Of a stretch of DNA of 64,000 bases, positions 8,855-17,442 are shown in pieces. The translations under genes and the position numbers were made by a program. The stretch is from a virus. Position 1 is the first letter of the stretch; every line of letters starts with the position of its first letter. The DNA lies in the IMG/VR virus record IMGVR_UViG_3300042923_000502, positions 1-64,000 of that record. The stretch is one strand, 5' to 3'. The notes below the pieces were generated by a model that made no database searches, was not told where the DNA came from, and was given only the letters and a program-made list of their open reading frames with translations.

Positions 8855-8925
8855 TTACTCGACGGTAATCGAAACCGCGACCACCAATTTAACAGATTGG
8901 CGCTCTGCCACTGAGCTACGAGCAA
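8855..8925 (-). tRNA. tRNA-Asn(GUU)
   Basis: Anticodon arm CCAAT-CTGTTAA-ATTGG, acceptor TTGCTCG/CGAGTAA, T-arm GCGG-TTTCGATTA-CCG. Standard type I. Confidence 0.85.
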
Positions 8926-8937
8926 GATAATAAAAAC

Positions 8938-9019
8938 AGGCTAAAGAGGGTTCGAACCTCTACGGAATTTCACCACATGGGTAACAACCATGCGCGTCTA
9001 CCAGTTTCGCCACTAGCCT
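8938..9019 (-). tRNA. tRNA with Asn anticodon (GUU) on a Leu-like type II body
   Basis: Acceptor AGGCTAG/TTAGCCT, T-arm AGAGG-TTCGAAC-CCTCT, anticodon arm CATGG-TTGTTAC-CCATG, so the anticodon is clearly GUU. The D-arm (GGCGAAACTGGTAGACGCG) and the 14-base variable arm are typical of tRNA-Leu, while G73 fits Asn. A normal tRNA-Asn lies next to it, so this looks like a remolded copy. Confidence 0.75.
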
Positions 9020-9028
9020 AAAATATAA

Positions 9029-9114
9029 GGAGAATGTGGGATTCGAACCCACGGTTCCCCTAAAGGAACTACGGTTTTCAAGACCGTTGCAATCGTCCAC
9101 TCTGCCAACTCTCC
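9029..9114 (-). tRNA. tRNA-Ser(UGA)
   Basis: 86 bases, acceptor GGAGAGT/ATTCTCC, anticodon arm ACGGT-CTTGAAA-ACCGT, long variable arm, T-loop TTCGAAT. Confidence 0.92.
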
Positions 9115-9119
9115 ATATT

Positions 9120-9254
9120 TTATTCAAGACAATCTTTTACAATCTCATGTTTCTCTTCGCATCTTGTGCAAAAATAGTAATAATAAGCATCTGTATCAAT
9201 ATAAGTTGGAACTCCTAAAGAAGACATTTCAGATTTGCAATTTGGACACTCCAT
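9120..9254 (-). CDS. Short zinc-finger protein
   Basis: 44 residues beginning MECPNCKSEM and containing CTRCEEKHE, so CPNC and CTRC form a four-cysteine zinc site. GGAGG stands seven bases before the ATG. It lies between tRNA-Ser and tRNA-Gly, co-oriented with both. Function unknown; such mini zinc ribbons are common in phages. Confidence 0.7.
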   Translation of the reverse strand: MECPNCKSEMSSLGVPTYIDTDAYYYYFCTRCEEKHEIVKDCLE

Positions 9255-9279
9255 TAAAGTCCTCCATTGTAAAAGATAA

Positions 9280-9349
9280 GCGGTCTACGGGAATCGAACC
9301 CGTTTCTGTGGATTGGAAATCCACGACACAACCAATATACCAAGACCGC
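9280..9349 (-). tRNA. tRNA-Gly(UCC)
   Basis: Acceptor GCGGTCT/AGACCGC, anticodon arm GTGGA-TTTCCAA-TCCAC, T-loop TTCGATT, U73. Confidence 0.92.
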
Positions 9350-9357
9350 AAAACTAC

Positions 9358-9585
9358 TTATTTAATTCCATCAAACTCATTCCATTTGTCATATAAATCT
9401 TGTCTAATAAGATACTCTTTACCACCATAAAAATAAACATATGCAATACAATTTAACGTACCAAGCTCATAGTAATTATATCTATCGGCAACGGTTACAC
9501 TATGACTATCATAGTCGCCTACATGGTCAATGTACCATTGAAGAAATGTGTAAAATATATTCTCATGAACAACTTGTTTAAACAT
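9358..9585 (-). CDS. Small protein, unknown
   Basis: 75 residues starting MFKQVVHENIFYTF, behind AAGGGAGA. A longer frame to 9639 runs into the upstream tRNA-Ser and has no ribosome site, so I reject it. Aromatic-rich (YNYYELG, YVYFYGG), probably a small alpha/beta fold. No family recognised. Confidence 0.65.
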   Translation of the reverse strand: MFKQVVHENIFYTFLQWYIDHVGDYDSHSVTVADRYNYYELGTLNCIAYVYFYGGKEYLIRQDLYDKWNEFDGIK

Positions 9586-9610
9586 ATCACATTCTCCCTT
9601 AAAAGAATAA

Positions 9611-9695
9611 GGAGCGTAAGAGATTCGAACTCTTGCCACTGTTACGTGCTACTTGTTTAGCAAACAAGTCCCTTTGACCGCTTGGGTAACGCTCC
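9611..9695 (-). tRNA. tRNA-Ser(GCU)
   Basis: Acceptor GGAGCGT/ACGCTCC, anticodon arm CTTGT-TTGCTAA-ACAAG, long variable arm, T-loop TTCGAAT. Confidence 0.92.
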
Positions 9696-9764
9696 ATTTA
9701 AATCTATTAAATATCTAACAAATTCTCAATCTTATCTGAAACTCTTTTTAATCTTTCCTTAGTA

Positions 9765-9866
9765 TCAGTTATTATTCAACTCACTATCACTAATAATCAT
9801 TTTCAAAAGATTGCTTTGATAATCCAAGAGTTGCATTACTAACTTGTGCTTCTCTACGAAATCCAC
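9765..9866 (-). CDS. Very short helical peptide, possible
   Basis: 33 residues from a GTG (VDFVEKHKLVMQLLDYQSNL start) preceded by GGGGTGGTG. It is the only frame with a ribosome site between the promoter at 9929-9957 and the tRNA array, so it may be the first gene of that transcript. Nothing else is visible in 9696-9928. Confidence 0.4.
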   Translation of the reverse strand: MDFVEKHKLVMQLLDYQSNLLKMIISDSELNNN

Positions 9867-9928
9867 TTTTTCACCACCCCATAGATAAAACCTTTATTTT
9901 ATCTTACTCTTGTGTTCTTATAGTCCTT

Positions 9929-9957
9929 ATTATACCACTTTATCTTGCACTTGTCAA
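9929..9957 (-). promoter_or_regulatory. Promoter, conserved-spacer family (tRNA array)
   Basis: TTGACA (9957-9952) and TATAAT (9934-9929), 17-base spacer with AGATAAAGTG. Best candidate to drive the 9.7-7.6 kb tRNA array. Confidence 0.8.
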
Positions 9958-9967
9958 CAGTTATTTT

Positions 9968-10165
9968 TTAGTAAGCCAATCTGTACCTTTTTTCTACCTC
10001 TGAGTAACATACGTTATACATCAAGCTCCATCTTGTCATCTCATTTAAGATTTGAGTTTCGGTAGGATAGGTCTTAAATTCCTCTTTGCTAAACACATCA
10101 GCAAATTCATTCCTACCATCTCTTACTCTTGTCTTAATTACGAATAGTGTTTGTAAGTCTTTCAC
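9968..10165 (-). CDS. Small protein, unknown
   Basis: 65 residues, GTG start about ten bases behind AGGGAGATGAT, with its own promoter at 10196-10224. Sequence KDLQTLFVIKTRVRDGRNEF onward; mixed charge, no motif recognised. Confidence 0.6.
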   Translation of the reverse strand: MKDLQTLFVIKTRVRDGRNEFADVFSKEEFKTYPTETQILNEMTRWSLMYNVCYSEVEKRYRLAY

Positions 10166-10195
10166 TTTTTTATCATCTCCCTTTGATATGTCCTT

Positions 10196-10224
10196 ATTAT
10201 ATCATTTTATCTTTCATTTGTCAA
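10196..10224 (-). promoter_or_regulatory. Promoter, conserved-spacer family
   Basis: TTGACA (10224-10219), TATAAT (10201-10196), spacer AAAGATAAAATGA region. Drives the 65-residue gene. Confidence 0.8.
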
Positions 10225-10304
10225 TAGGAAATGCGGAAAGACTTGAAGAAAGTCTCCGCACTTCCGTAGCAGATAAAACGGTTCACTAATGTCAAATCCT
10301 TACG
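10225..10304 (-). ncRNA. Candidate small structured RNA
   Basis: The promoter at 10311-10339 would start a leftward transcript here with no reading frame. The segment folds into a ~16-bp hairpin: GGAAGTGCGGA pairs with TCCGCATTTCC (one G-U), inner GACTT/AAGTC. It ends against the next promoter. It could equally be the 3' structure of the nrdG message, though it has no U-tract. Confidence 0.4.
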
Positions 10305-10310
10305 AGTTAT

Positions 10311-10339
10311 ATAATACCACAATATAACTACATTGTCAA
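10311..10339 (-). promoter_or_regulatory. Promoter upstream of candidate small RNA
   Basis: TTGACA (10339-10334), 17 bases, TATTAT (10316-10311). Its spacer lacks the AGATAAAATG element. Confidence 0.6.
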
Positions 10340-10828
10340 TAGTGTTGCACAATTATTTTTTAAACTAGCCGGAATATCAATAATTCTTTGGTTTTTACTT
10401 CCTCTAAACAGAAGTGTTGTATCTTTTTCTTCTATTATAAATCGACCATCAATGAGTACGTCACACATCTCAAGGAGCTGCTTTAGCAATTTACTTCTTA
10501 TAATTTCTTCATACGTAAAGCCACTATATGTCCACACATTGATATTAGGAATATGTTGTTTGCATAGTGTCAAAAATTCGATTACTTCTTTTGCTGAAAA
10601 GAATGGATCACCACCACATAAAGTTATTCCATCAATTAAAGGGTTGTTTTTTATGTCATTGATTACTTCCAATTGTTTGTCAATCGTAAATTCTTCACCA
10701 TGTTTGAAATTCCAAGCGGCTTCATTAAAACATCCTTTACATGCATGAAAACAACCGCTAATAAATATCACTGACCTTAATCCATATCCCTCATTTATAC
10801 TTTCCTTATAGTAACCTGAAATATACAT
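10328..10828 (-). CDS. nrdG: Anaerobic ribonucleotide reductase activating protein
   Basis: 166 residues. Radical-SAM CxxxCxxC motif CFHACKGC (residues ~26-33) binds the 4Fe-4S cluster; LCGGDPF (~70) is the GGDP-type SAM motif. The enzyme uses SAM to place the glycyl radical on NrdD. It lies 14 bases downstream of nrdD. Full length for the family. The last bases of the gene overlap a promoter for the downstream candidate RNA. Confidence 0.93.
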   Translation of the reverse strand: MYISGYYKESINEGYGLRSVIFISGCFHACKGCFNEAAWNFKHGEEFTIDKQLEVINDIKNNPLIDGITLCGGDPFFSAKEVIEFLTLCKQHIPNINVWTYSGFTYEEIIRSKLLKQLLEMCDVLIDGRFIIEEKDTTLLFRGSKNQRIIDIPASLKNNCATLLTM

Positions 10829-10842
10829 TTTAACATGCTCCC

Positions 10843-12702
10843 TTACTTAGTATGCTTCACTCTATCTCTTTCTTCCGCACGTTTTCCTGAGTTGAACCTA
10901 GTCATCAGATTGCCCACTAGGTAGCCTGTGATACGTCTAATTTTGACGATACGACCGCTCTCTTCTAGTTCTCCACACTGAGGACAAGACGCCCCTATCG
11001 TGCCGTCATAGCCGCAGGAATTGCACTTGTCAATTGGGTGGTTAATGCTAAAGTATCCAACATTTTGTGATAATGCATATTGTACAATCTTTTTGAATGC
11101 TTCTGGATTATTTTTCATGTTTCCATCAACTTCAACGTAGCAAATATGACCTGCATTTGTTAATTCATGGAATGGAGCTTCACGTGCAATTTTTTCATGT
11201 GCTGGAATATCATAGTACACAGGAATGTGATTGGAGTTTGTAATATATTCTCTATCCGTAACTCCTTCAATAACTCCAAATTGTTTCTGATTAATCTTTG
11301 CGAACTTTCCAGCAAGTGATTCAGCAGGAGTTGCAAAAAGAGTGAGATTCATGTCCAAATCATCAGACCATCTATCACAAAATTCTCTCATGAAGGAAAT
11401 GATATTATATCCCAAATCCCAAGCTTCTTTACTTTCTCCATGATGTTTTCCTACAAGCGCTTTAAGACACTCTGCAAGACCAACAAAACCAATAGAAATA
11501 CTACCATGTTTTAAAATTTCTCCAACTTTCTCTTCTGGATCAAGCTTTTCTCCATCCATCCATGTTCCATTAGCCATCATAAAATCACTTGCTTTAGCTG
11601 GTTGATTGTATTGAATTTTATATCTGTGAATCAAACCTTCTAAACAGATTGTCATTACTTCTTCAAGTCTGTCATAAAATGCTTTAATGTCACCTTTAGA
11701 CTCAATGCCAATCTTAGGAAGATTGATACTATTGAAGCTCAAATTACCTCTACCTGATTGGTGATTATCTCCATGACGATTTGAAATAATTCTTGTACGA
11801 CATCCCATTGTACCAATAATAGTATCTGGATCATTTTCTTTATAATATTGAAGATTGTAAGTTGCATCAACATTAACAAAGTTAGGGAATAAGCGTTTAC
11901 TTGAACATTCGATTGCTTTCAAGAATAAATCGTAATTTGCTTCACCTTCATTTTGATTGATCCCTTGTTTACATTGGAAAATCAATTGTGGGAAGATTGC
12001 CGTTTCTCCATGACCAAGACCATTAATTGAAGCTTGAAGAATACATTCGCTTACAAGTCTTCCTTCCCATGATGTATCCAATCCAAAGCAAATACTTGAG
12101 AATGGAACTTGACCACCAGCGCGAGAAGCCATTGTATTCAAGTTGTGGATCATACTTTCTGCTGCTTGAAGTGTCTCAGCTTTTGTTTCTCTTTCTGCGA
12201 ATAATTTTGCACTTGCATGAGTGCCTAAAAAATACTCTAAACCCTTTTTATAATGCTTATTATAAGACTTCTTTACGTATGGTGCTAAATCCCAATCAAT
12301 CTTACTTGCACCGCATCCACCATATTGTGAGTTTTGTTGAGCTTGGAATATGATAGCAACTTGTGCCATAGCCGTAGAAATACTATTTGGCGTTCTTACA
12401 CTACCCTTATCTCCTACGTAAAATCCACTCGCTAGGATTTTTCCAAATGGAATGAAAAGACAATTGTGTGTTCCAAGAGCATAAAAATCTAAATCATGAA
12501 TATGCATATATCCTTCATCCATATATTTCATTATTTCCTCTGGAATAACATATCTCTTTGCATACTCTTTACATGCTTCGCTTCCCATCTTTCCCATTTT
12601 GCCGCTAAACGACTCTCCGTTGACATTTGCGTTTTCTCTAATAATGTCCAAATTCCTAGTGTCGATAATATCTTTGCCAAGCTTTAAAAATGTGTCTGTC
12701 AT
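10843..12702 (-). CDS. nrdD: Anaerobic ribonucleoside-triphosphate reductase
   Basis: 619 residues from the ATG behind AAAAGGAGAG. An upstream in-frame ATG (MVGDYLFKRR) lacks a ribosome site. Near the C-terminus are the four zinc cysteines (CNSCGYDG, SCPQCG) and the glycyl-radical motif RITGYLV. Active-site region contains GCRTRIISNRHG. It makes dNTPs without oxygen, which suggests replication in an anaerobic or facultative host. No ATP-cone is present at the N-terminus, so the protein is shorter than most cellular NrdD and probably lacks allosteric activity control. Forms a unit with nrdG. Confidence 0.95.
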   Translation of the reverse strand: MTDTFLKLGKDIIDTRNLDIIRENANVNGESFSGKMGKMGSEACKEYAKRYVIPEEIMKYMDEGYMHIHDLDFYALGTHNCLFIPFGKILASGFYVGDKGSVRTPNSISTAMAQVAIIFQAQQNSQYGGCGASKIDWDLAPYVKKSYNKHYKKGLEYFLGTHASAKLFAERETKAETLQAAESMIHNLNTMASRAGGQVPFSSICFGLDTSWEGRLVSECILQASINGLGHGETAIFPQLIFQCKQGINQNEGEANYDLFLKAIECSSKRLFPNFVNVDATYNLQYYKENDPDTIIGTMGCRTRIISNRHGDNHQSGRGNLSFNSINLPKIGIESKGDIKAFYDRLEEVMTICLEGLIHRYKIQYNQPAKASDFMMANGTWMDGEKLDPEEKVGEILKHGSISIGFVGLAECLKALVGKHHGESKEAWDLGYNIISFMREFCDRWSDDLDMNLTLFATPAESLAGKFAKINQKQFGVIEGVTDREYITNSNHIPVYYDIPAHEKIAREAPFHELTNAGHICYVEVDGNMKNNPEAFKKIVQYALSQNVGYFSINHPIDKCNSCGYDGTIGASCPQCGELEESGRIVKIRRITGYLVGNLMTRFNSGKRAEERDRVKHTK

Positions 12703-12780
12703 GTGAACTCTCCTTTTAAATAAGTAATCCCCCACCATTCGTAAATAGTGAGGGAATTTCTGAAAATGATGTTTTATTAA

Positions 12781-12809
12781 ATTATATCATTTTATCTTAC
12801 ACTTGTCAA
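12781..12809 (-). promoter_or_regulatory. Promoter of nrdDG, conserved-spacer family
   Basis: TTGACA (12809-12804) and TATAAT (12786-12781), spacer AGTGTAAGATAAAATGA. The leader carries a hairpin TCCCTCAC/GTGGGGGA (about 12726-12755) before the nrdD start. Confidence 0.85.
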
Positions 12810-12819
12810 CAGTATTATT

Positions 12820-15800
12820 TTACCATGTAGCAATTGGAACTCTACTCCATGTGTTGGTAGCGTAACAACTATAAAAGTAATTGGCATCACTTGCGTAATC
12901 TCCAACTTTACCCGGAGAAGTTGCTGTGGCTGGAACGGCAACTACTTGTGTGTCAACCGGAACATAAGTTGCACCCCAATCTGTCGATCTTTCCAATCTT
13001 CCACTTGCTTCTCTATAGATTGTACCACCTACCAAGAACTTGCTAACCCAAGAATCTCTCCAATGGGCATGACCCAAGTTGCATTTTGATTGAACAAGTA
13101 ACGGTTGAGAAGTCCATGCAACATTGTTAAATTTAACATTTGATTCGTACAAAGTACCTCTCTCATGAATTTCAATTAAGCTGCCGTGTCCTTCAACGTT
13201 GATTGCTTTAGCGTTTTTCCAATATCCCTTGATTCCATTGTTTTCAAAAATAACTTTAGATTGTTGAGCGCCAGTAGCTTTCCATACGGAAAGAGTAGCC
13301 GCTAATAATCCATTTTGAGAAGAATCCGTTTGAAGGAAACTAGAGTTACGAATAGTCATACTTACTTGACCAAATGAACGAATGGTATGCATATAACGAA
13401 TACCTTCAAAGTCAATTCCATCAAAGATAATGTTAGCCGAAGTTCCTGTTGCTCCTGTAATATAGTCTTTACCAATTATAATCGCACCAGCATTGTCATC
13501 ATCTACCGTTCTCGCATTACCTCCACCAAGTTGACCTCCGAAGAAGTGCCAACCTCCACCATCAGGTGAAATGTGAACTGCAGCAATATTTCCGGCAAAC
13601 CAACAATTGTAGAAGTTCATATCACTTCCAGAAACTGCTCCAGCACGTAAATTAATACCTACAGAAACGCGTTCTGTTCTACAATTGTAATATACTGTTC
13701 CGTAACAATTGTCAATCATATCAAAGCCAATTGGCATTCTCTTTACGGTGACATTCTTAACTTCAAATTGTCTCATACCTCTTAAAAGAAGACCTTTTGC
13801 ATTGTTTGTTGTTGCGTTATTAGTAGTTCCTTCGATATAAATATCTCTAATGAATCCAGATGGCGCTACTCCAGAACCAGCTCCAGAACTTCCGTTCTGA
13901 ATTGTAATTGCGTCGAAAGCGTAACTTGTAGGAAGCAACTTAGTTGAAGTTCCACCTGCACCATAAATCATTACATTTGTATCTCCACCACCAGTGTACT
14001 TCGAGCTATCCGCAACTAATCCGAATGTAAGCTTGTAGCTACCAGCAGGAATAAACAATGGCAATCTTAATTCTGTTGCTTTGTTCAATGCGTTTTGAAG
14101 TTTGGTATCGTCTCCATCACTTCCATCTCCAATTGTACCATAGTCAATTGCAGCATGTACGTAGCCACGACTTTGAGGTGTCAATGCTGCTGAACCTACG
14201 CCGTTTGCAATAAGTTCTGCTAAAGCGCTAATACTAACTTCGTTACTTTTACTAGCAACAGAACCTATTTGTTGGAATCCAGTAGAAGTAATTCCGACTA
14301 CACCAGCCCAACTTCCGATAATTGTATTGTATCCGTCTCCTACCTCTAAATCTTTGAATTGGTAGTTTTTACGGCATCCATCAAAGCTTGAAAGAGTAAT
14401 AAAGAATGTAGAACCAGGATTTTCAGCTTTTAATCCAATATCAAAGTTAAAGAATTTGGCGTTTTGCAATTCAAATCCAATTACACGATTTAATTTAATT
14501 GCGCATTCTGGCTTTGTAGGCTGCCAATTCTTAAAGCTACAATTTCTAAAGCTAATATTAGAAGGTGCTATTCCTTCAACGGTTCCAACTTCAACTTGAT
14601 ATCCACCATTTTCTTCGATGTTAATACCTTCAAATACAAGTGAACGTGTTGCTCCACCATATATTATTATTCCACCTTTTGTATTACGTTCTACTGCTCC
14701 ACCAAACCAAGCGAATACGTCAGGTGAGTTCTCAATAAACATACCATATCCACTATTGTCAGCAATGACAATATTGAATCTTGAACTTGGAGAATTAGAA
14801 GGATGAAACTCAGGATAATACCATCCATCAACACATCTATTAATATAGATGTTTTCAAATTGTGTATACCATACGCATTTTTCATATACACCTATACCAT
14901 GTCGAATTACTTGAAGATTTCTAATCGTTACAGAGTGACAGAATAATAAGTCTACACCTATTTGAGTCTTACTAAGAACACCATAAGGCGCATTAGTTGT
15001 CAATGTAAAGTCTCTAATTTCCCATTTGTCCAAGAATCCAGCTTCATTGGCAACGTCTCCACCAATACCTTGAACATATAAAGATGACCATAGTTTAGAG
15101 TGGTTTACAAGAATAGTTCTAGACATAGAATTACCAATAAAGCTAACTTTATCTTTCATGTATAATCCTGTATGTCTATATGTTCCATCTGGAACAACTA
15201 CCTTTCCTCCACCTAAAGCCCACATATCATCCAATGCTTTTTGAATAGCTCTAGTGTCATCGTGTCGAATCTCAACATTTGTTACTGTGTAGTATGCATT
15301 TTTATCAATAGTAATTCTCTTGTTCGCAGAATCAATACTTACTATTGTACCAATGATTTCTCCTACTCCATTCACTTGCTCTTGAATGTTAAGCTCTACG
15401 CCAGTACCATTTGCATTGTATGTAACCGCAGGAGCCAATCCAACGGCTTCTCTTGTCAATCTAATGACTTTACTTGGGGCTACAACCTTTTGGCGATATC
15501 CTGTGATTTTAAGTACATCAGCAATTTGATTGATAACGTAATTAATATCACCTGTTCCTACTTGCTTAGTTGTCATTACACCACTAAATCCAGTGTAATC
15601 AAATACTTGCGAATTCCATTGTCTAGCTCCAGCATATCTAGATGTGAAACTGACAACGTTAGTATCTGCAACTCCACCAATAGTCCACGTTGACCACATA
15701 TCAGTAAAGTATCCATCTGTTCTCAATCTATTTGCAAATGCAACTGCTGTCTCTCCTTGATAAACGGTTATATAATGAGTTACACCATCTAACACGATAC

Positions 15801-16209
15801 CAAATTGTCTTTCGCTTGGAGAAGTTCCAGAGAACGTTACTTCAAAGATTTGAGGAAGAGGATTTAAAGGCAATGAATATGTATTCCCACCAATTATAAA
15901 GTCTAAATTTCCTGCCGTTGTAGGAGCTTTTGTTACTTCTATGTAGTTAATCCCACTTACCGCAGCAGCGTTAGATATTGCAATGTCTTGACCAACTTCG
16001 AATGAACTTACGGATGCAACGGTTAAAACTTTAGAGCCAGAGTTTATACTTCCTGTGGTTGTAGTTGCTGATCCACTTGCTCCATACTTCTTAACATTAA
16101 TCCCAAGATCATCAATTTTCTTTCTAAGCACACTATCGTCAAATGGATTTTGAATTATAGTAGTGCCACCGCCACCACCAGGTGGTTTCCATGGATTAAA
16201 GCGCGACAT
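12820..16209 (-). CDS. Tail spike with two pectate-lyase-type beta-helix domains
   Basis: 1129 residues from MSRFNPWKPPGGGGG, the start best placed after GAAGGTG. An upstream in-frame ATG would overlap the 112-residue gene by 65 bases. Two pectate_lyase_3-like openings are visible: DDTRAIQKALDDMWALGGGK (~residue 320) and DGDDTKLQNALNKATELRLP (~705), each followed by glycine- and asparagine-rich right-handed helix repeats. The C-terminus (PATATSPGKVGDYASDANYF..ATNTWSRVPIATW) is a common tail-fibre end domain. Probable receptor-binding, polysaccharide-degrading spike; the catalytic residues are not assignable. It is isolated from the packaging genes and sits between nrdDG and tRNAs. Confidence 0.85.
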   Translation of the reverse strand: MSRFNPWKPPGGGGGTTIIQNPFDDSVLRKKIDDLGINVKKYGASGSATTTTGSINSGSKVLTVASVSSFEVGQDIAISNAAAVSGINYIEVTKAPTTAGNLDFIIGGNTYSLPLNPLPQIFEVTFSGTSPSERQFGIVLDGVTHYITVYQGETAVAFANRLRTDGYFTDMWSTWTIGGVADTNVVSFTSRYAGARQWNSQVFDYTGFSGVMTTKQVGTGDINYVINQIADVLKITGYRQKVVAPSKVIRLTREAVGLAPAVTYNANGTGVELNIQEQVNGVGEIIGTIVSIDSANKRITIDKNAYYTVTNVEIRHDDTRAIQKALDDMWALGGGKVVVPDGTYRHTGLYMKDKVSFIGNSMSRTILVNHSKLWSSLYVQGIGGDVANEAGFLDKWEIRDFTLTTNAPYGVLSKTQIGVDLLFCHSVTIRNLQVIRHGIGVYEKCVWYTQFENIYINRCVDGWYYPEFHPSNSPSSRFNIVIADNSGYGMFIENSPDVFAWFGGAVERNTKGGIIIYGGATRSLVFEGINIEENGGYQVEVGTVEGIAPSNISFRNCSFKNWQPTKPECAIKLNRVIGFELQNAKFFNFDIGLKAENPGSTFFITLSSFDGCRKNYQFKDLEVGDGYNTIIGSWAGVVGITSTGFQQIGSVASKSNEVSISALAELIANGVGSAALTPQSRGYVHAAIDYGTIGDGSDGDDTKLQNALNKATELRLPLFIPAGSYKLTFGLVADSSKYTGGGDTNVMIYGAGGTSTKLLPTSYAFDAITIQNGSSGAGSGVAPSGFIRDIYIEGTTNNATTNNAKGLLLRGMRQFEVKNVTVKRMPIGFDMIDNCYGTVYYNCRTERVSVGINLRAGAVSGSDMNFYNCWFAGNIAAVHISPDGGGWHFFGGQLGGGNARTVDDDNAGAIIIGKDYITGATGTSANIIFDGIDFEGIRYMHTIRSFGQVSMTIRNSSFLQTDSSQNGLLAATLSVWKATGAQQSKVIFENNGIKGYWKNAKAINVEGHGSLIEIHERGTLYESNVKFNNVAWTSQPLLVQSKCNLGHAHWRDSWVSKFLVGGTIYREASGRLERSTDWGATYVPVDTQVVAVPATATSPGKVGDYASDANYFYSCYATNTWSRVPIATW

Positions 16210-16534
16210 ATGAAACACCTTCTCCAGAAACACTTGCGTCGATGTATAACATGTTTGCATTGCTCACAGCGAAAGTGTAACTATCACGTTCAGATAAGTC
16301 AATTCCGTAACTCAATGAGCTTGTATTTGCATCACCTACATAAATAACTCCAGTAGTACCTGTTTTTGCAATCAAGGTAATCTCACGACATGGAATATCT
16401 GGAAGTTGCACTCTAGTACCAGAGGTTGTTACATTTACAATTCCGGTAACTAACATTGAACTTCCCAATGATGTAATAGGAAGCGGATTACTTCTACTTA
16501 CATATCCATCATCTTGTGTACGAATTAAAGTCAT
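16196..16534 (-). CDS. Small beta-rich tail-associated protein
   Basis: 112 residues (MTLIRTQDDGYVSRSNPLPI start), rich in T, S, V and G, with the alternating pattern of phage virion proteins. It overlaps the spike start by 14 bases, so the two are coupled; a spike anchor or assembly partner is inferred from this. Confidence 0.65.
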   Translation of the reverse strand: MTLIRTQDDGYVSRSNPLPITSLGSSMLVTGIVNVTTSGTRVQLPDIPCREITLIAKTGTTGVIYVGDANTSSLSYGIDLSERDSYTFAVSNANMLYIDASVSGEGVSYVAL

Positions 16535-16580
16535 TTTACCATCTCCTTATTTTGATATTTAAAAATTGAAATACTATATA

Positions 16581-16607
16581 TAAAAAAAGATGTCATAATA
16601 GACATCT
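16581..16607 (-). terminator. Intrinsic terminator of the second tRNA array
   Basis: On the minus strand AGATGTC-TATTAT-GACATCT is followed by seven T residues. It stands just after the last tRNA (16631) and before the spike genes. Confidence 0.8.
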
Positions 16608-16630
16608 CCCTTATATTACTTTATTAAATT

Positions 16631-16700
16631 GCTTCGCCTTAGAATTGAACTAAGTTTCAAAGGGATATGAACCCTTCCGTGATCCAACCACGCCGCCAGC
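16631..16700 (-). tRNA. tRNA-Met(CAU)-like, poor acceptor stem
   Basis: Anticodon arm AAGGG-TTCATAT-CCCTT, T-arm CTTAG-TTCAATT-CTAAG, D-stem CGTG/CACG and A73 are good. The acceptor (GCTGGCG against GCGAAGC) pairs at only three positions, so the gene may be decaying or its 5' end is unusual. Confidence 0.6.
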
Positions 16701-16708
16701 TATAGAAT

Positions 16709-16779
16709 AGGGATAAGGAGAATCGAACTCCTGTCTAGTCCTTATCAGAGACTAATAATAACCACTATAAGATATCCCA
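16709..16779 (-). tRNA. tRNA-Ile(GAU)
   Basis: Anticodon arm AGTCT-CTGATAA-GGACT, T-arm AGGAG-TTCGATT-CTCCT. First acceptor pair is T-T. Confidence 0.82.
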
Positions 16780-16787
16780 TCATTGGT

Positions 16788-16877
16788 GGCAAGGGATAGA
16801 ATTGAACTACCAAATGTGTCTGTATTACACAACCCCCATTACGCGGGAGCGCGACTCAGCATCTTCGCCGCCTTGCC
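16788..16877 (-). tRNA. Type II tRNA with Tyr anticodon (GUA) and C33
   Basis: 90 bases. Acceptor GGCAAGG/CCTTGCC, D-stem GCGA/TCGC, long variable arm TGTGT/ACACA, T-arm GGTAG-TTCAATT-CTATC. The best anticodon arm is CTCCC-GCGTAAT-GGGGG, giving GUA, but position 33 is C instead of the near-universal U, and the D-loop lacks GG. A73 is followed by CCA in the gene. It is a second Tyr tRNA. Confidence 0.6.
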
Positions 16878-16885
16878 ATATTAAA

Positions 16886-17140
16886 TTACTTATTCACACA
16901 TCTTTCATCAACAATTACCCAATCTTTAGGATTAATGTCTTCATCAATGAAAAAGAACATTGGTGTTTCGTCATTCATAAACTCTACAATTAGCAATCTT
17001 CCTTTTTCATGCTCAGGACAATCTTCTGAACGAACATATGTTGTCTCTGCAAGATGTACATGATACTTTCCACCAAAAGCTATTGAATCACCAATATACT
17101 CAATTTTCATTCCTTCTTTTACATCGGAAACGTTTAACAT
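16886..17140 (-). CDS. Small acidic protein, unknown
   Basis: 84 residues (MLNVSDVKEGMKIEYIGDSI start). The opening resembles small beta-barrel proteins that bind or modify other proteins, with conserved-looking DVKEGMKIEY. It is first in order after the tRNA-Tyr copy, and neighbours on both sides run the same way. Confidence 0.65.
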   Translation of the reverse strand: MLNVSDVKEGMKIEYIGDSIAFGGKYHVHLAETTYVRSEDCPEHEKGRLLIVEFMNDETPMFFFIDEDINPKDWVIVDERCVNK

Positions 17141-17159
17141 GTTAAGACCTCCCTAAAGT

Positions 17160-17432
17160 TTAAATTGAAACAATTCCATCATCAAAAGGAAAAATATAAT
17201 AATCTCTGTCATTTGCTACGAAGTCGAAACGATAATGACCTTTGACATATTCAAATTCAACACTTTCAAATATTTCAATAATAAATTCTTCTGTATTTAT
17301 CCCTTCTGATTCAATTTCATCCACTCTCAAAATGGTGAAGTGATTCTTTAAATCAGTTAACATGTAGTATTGTGACGGATTACTAGCAAAAAATCCTTCT
17401 AATGCTTGTAACAATGTAATGTCTTGATCCAT
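17160..17432 (-). CDS. Small acidic protein, unknown
   Basis: 90 residues starting MDQDITLLQALEGF, acidic with alternating aromatic residues toward the C-terminus. Follows the 68-residue gene by ten bases in the same transcript. No family recognised. Confidence 0.62.
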   Translation of the reverse strand: MDQDITLLQALEGFFASNPSQYYMLTDLKNHFTILRVDEIESEGINTEEFIIEIFESVEFEYVKGHYRFDFVANDRDYYIFPFDDGIVSI

Positions 17433-17442
17433 ATTTCACCTC

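Noticed and set aside
9036-9430. Rightward frames across the tRNA array
   Set aside because: They read through antisense tRNA genes and have no ribosome sites.
12703-12738. Upstream ATG for NrdD (MVGDYLF)
   Set aside because: No ribosome site, overlaps the leader hairpin; the internal ATG follows AAAAGGAGAG.
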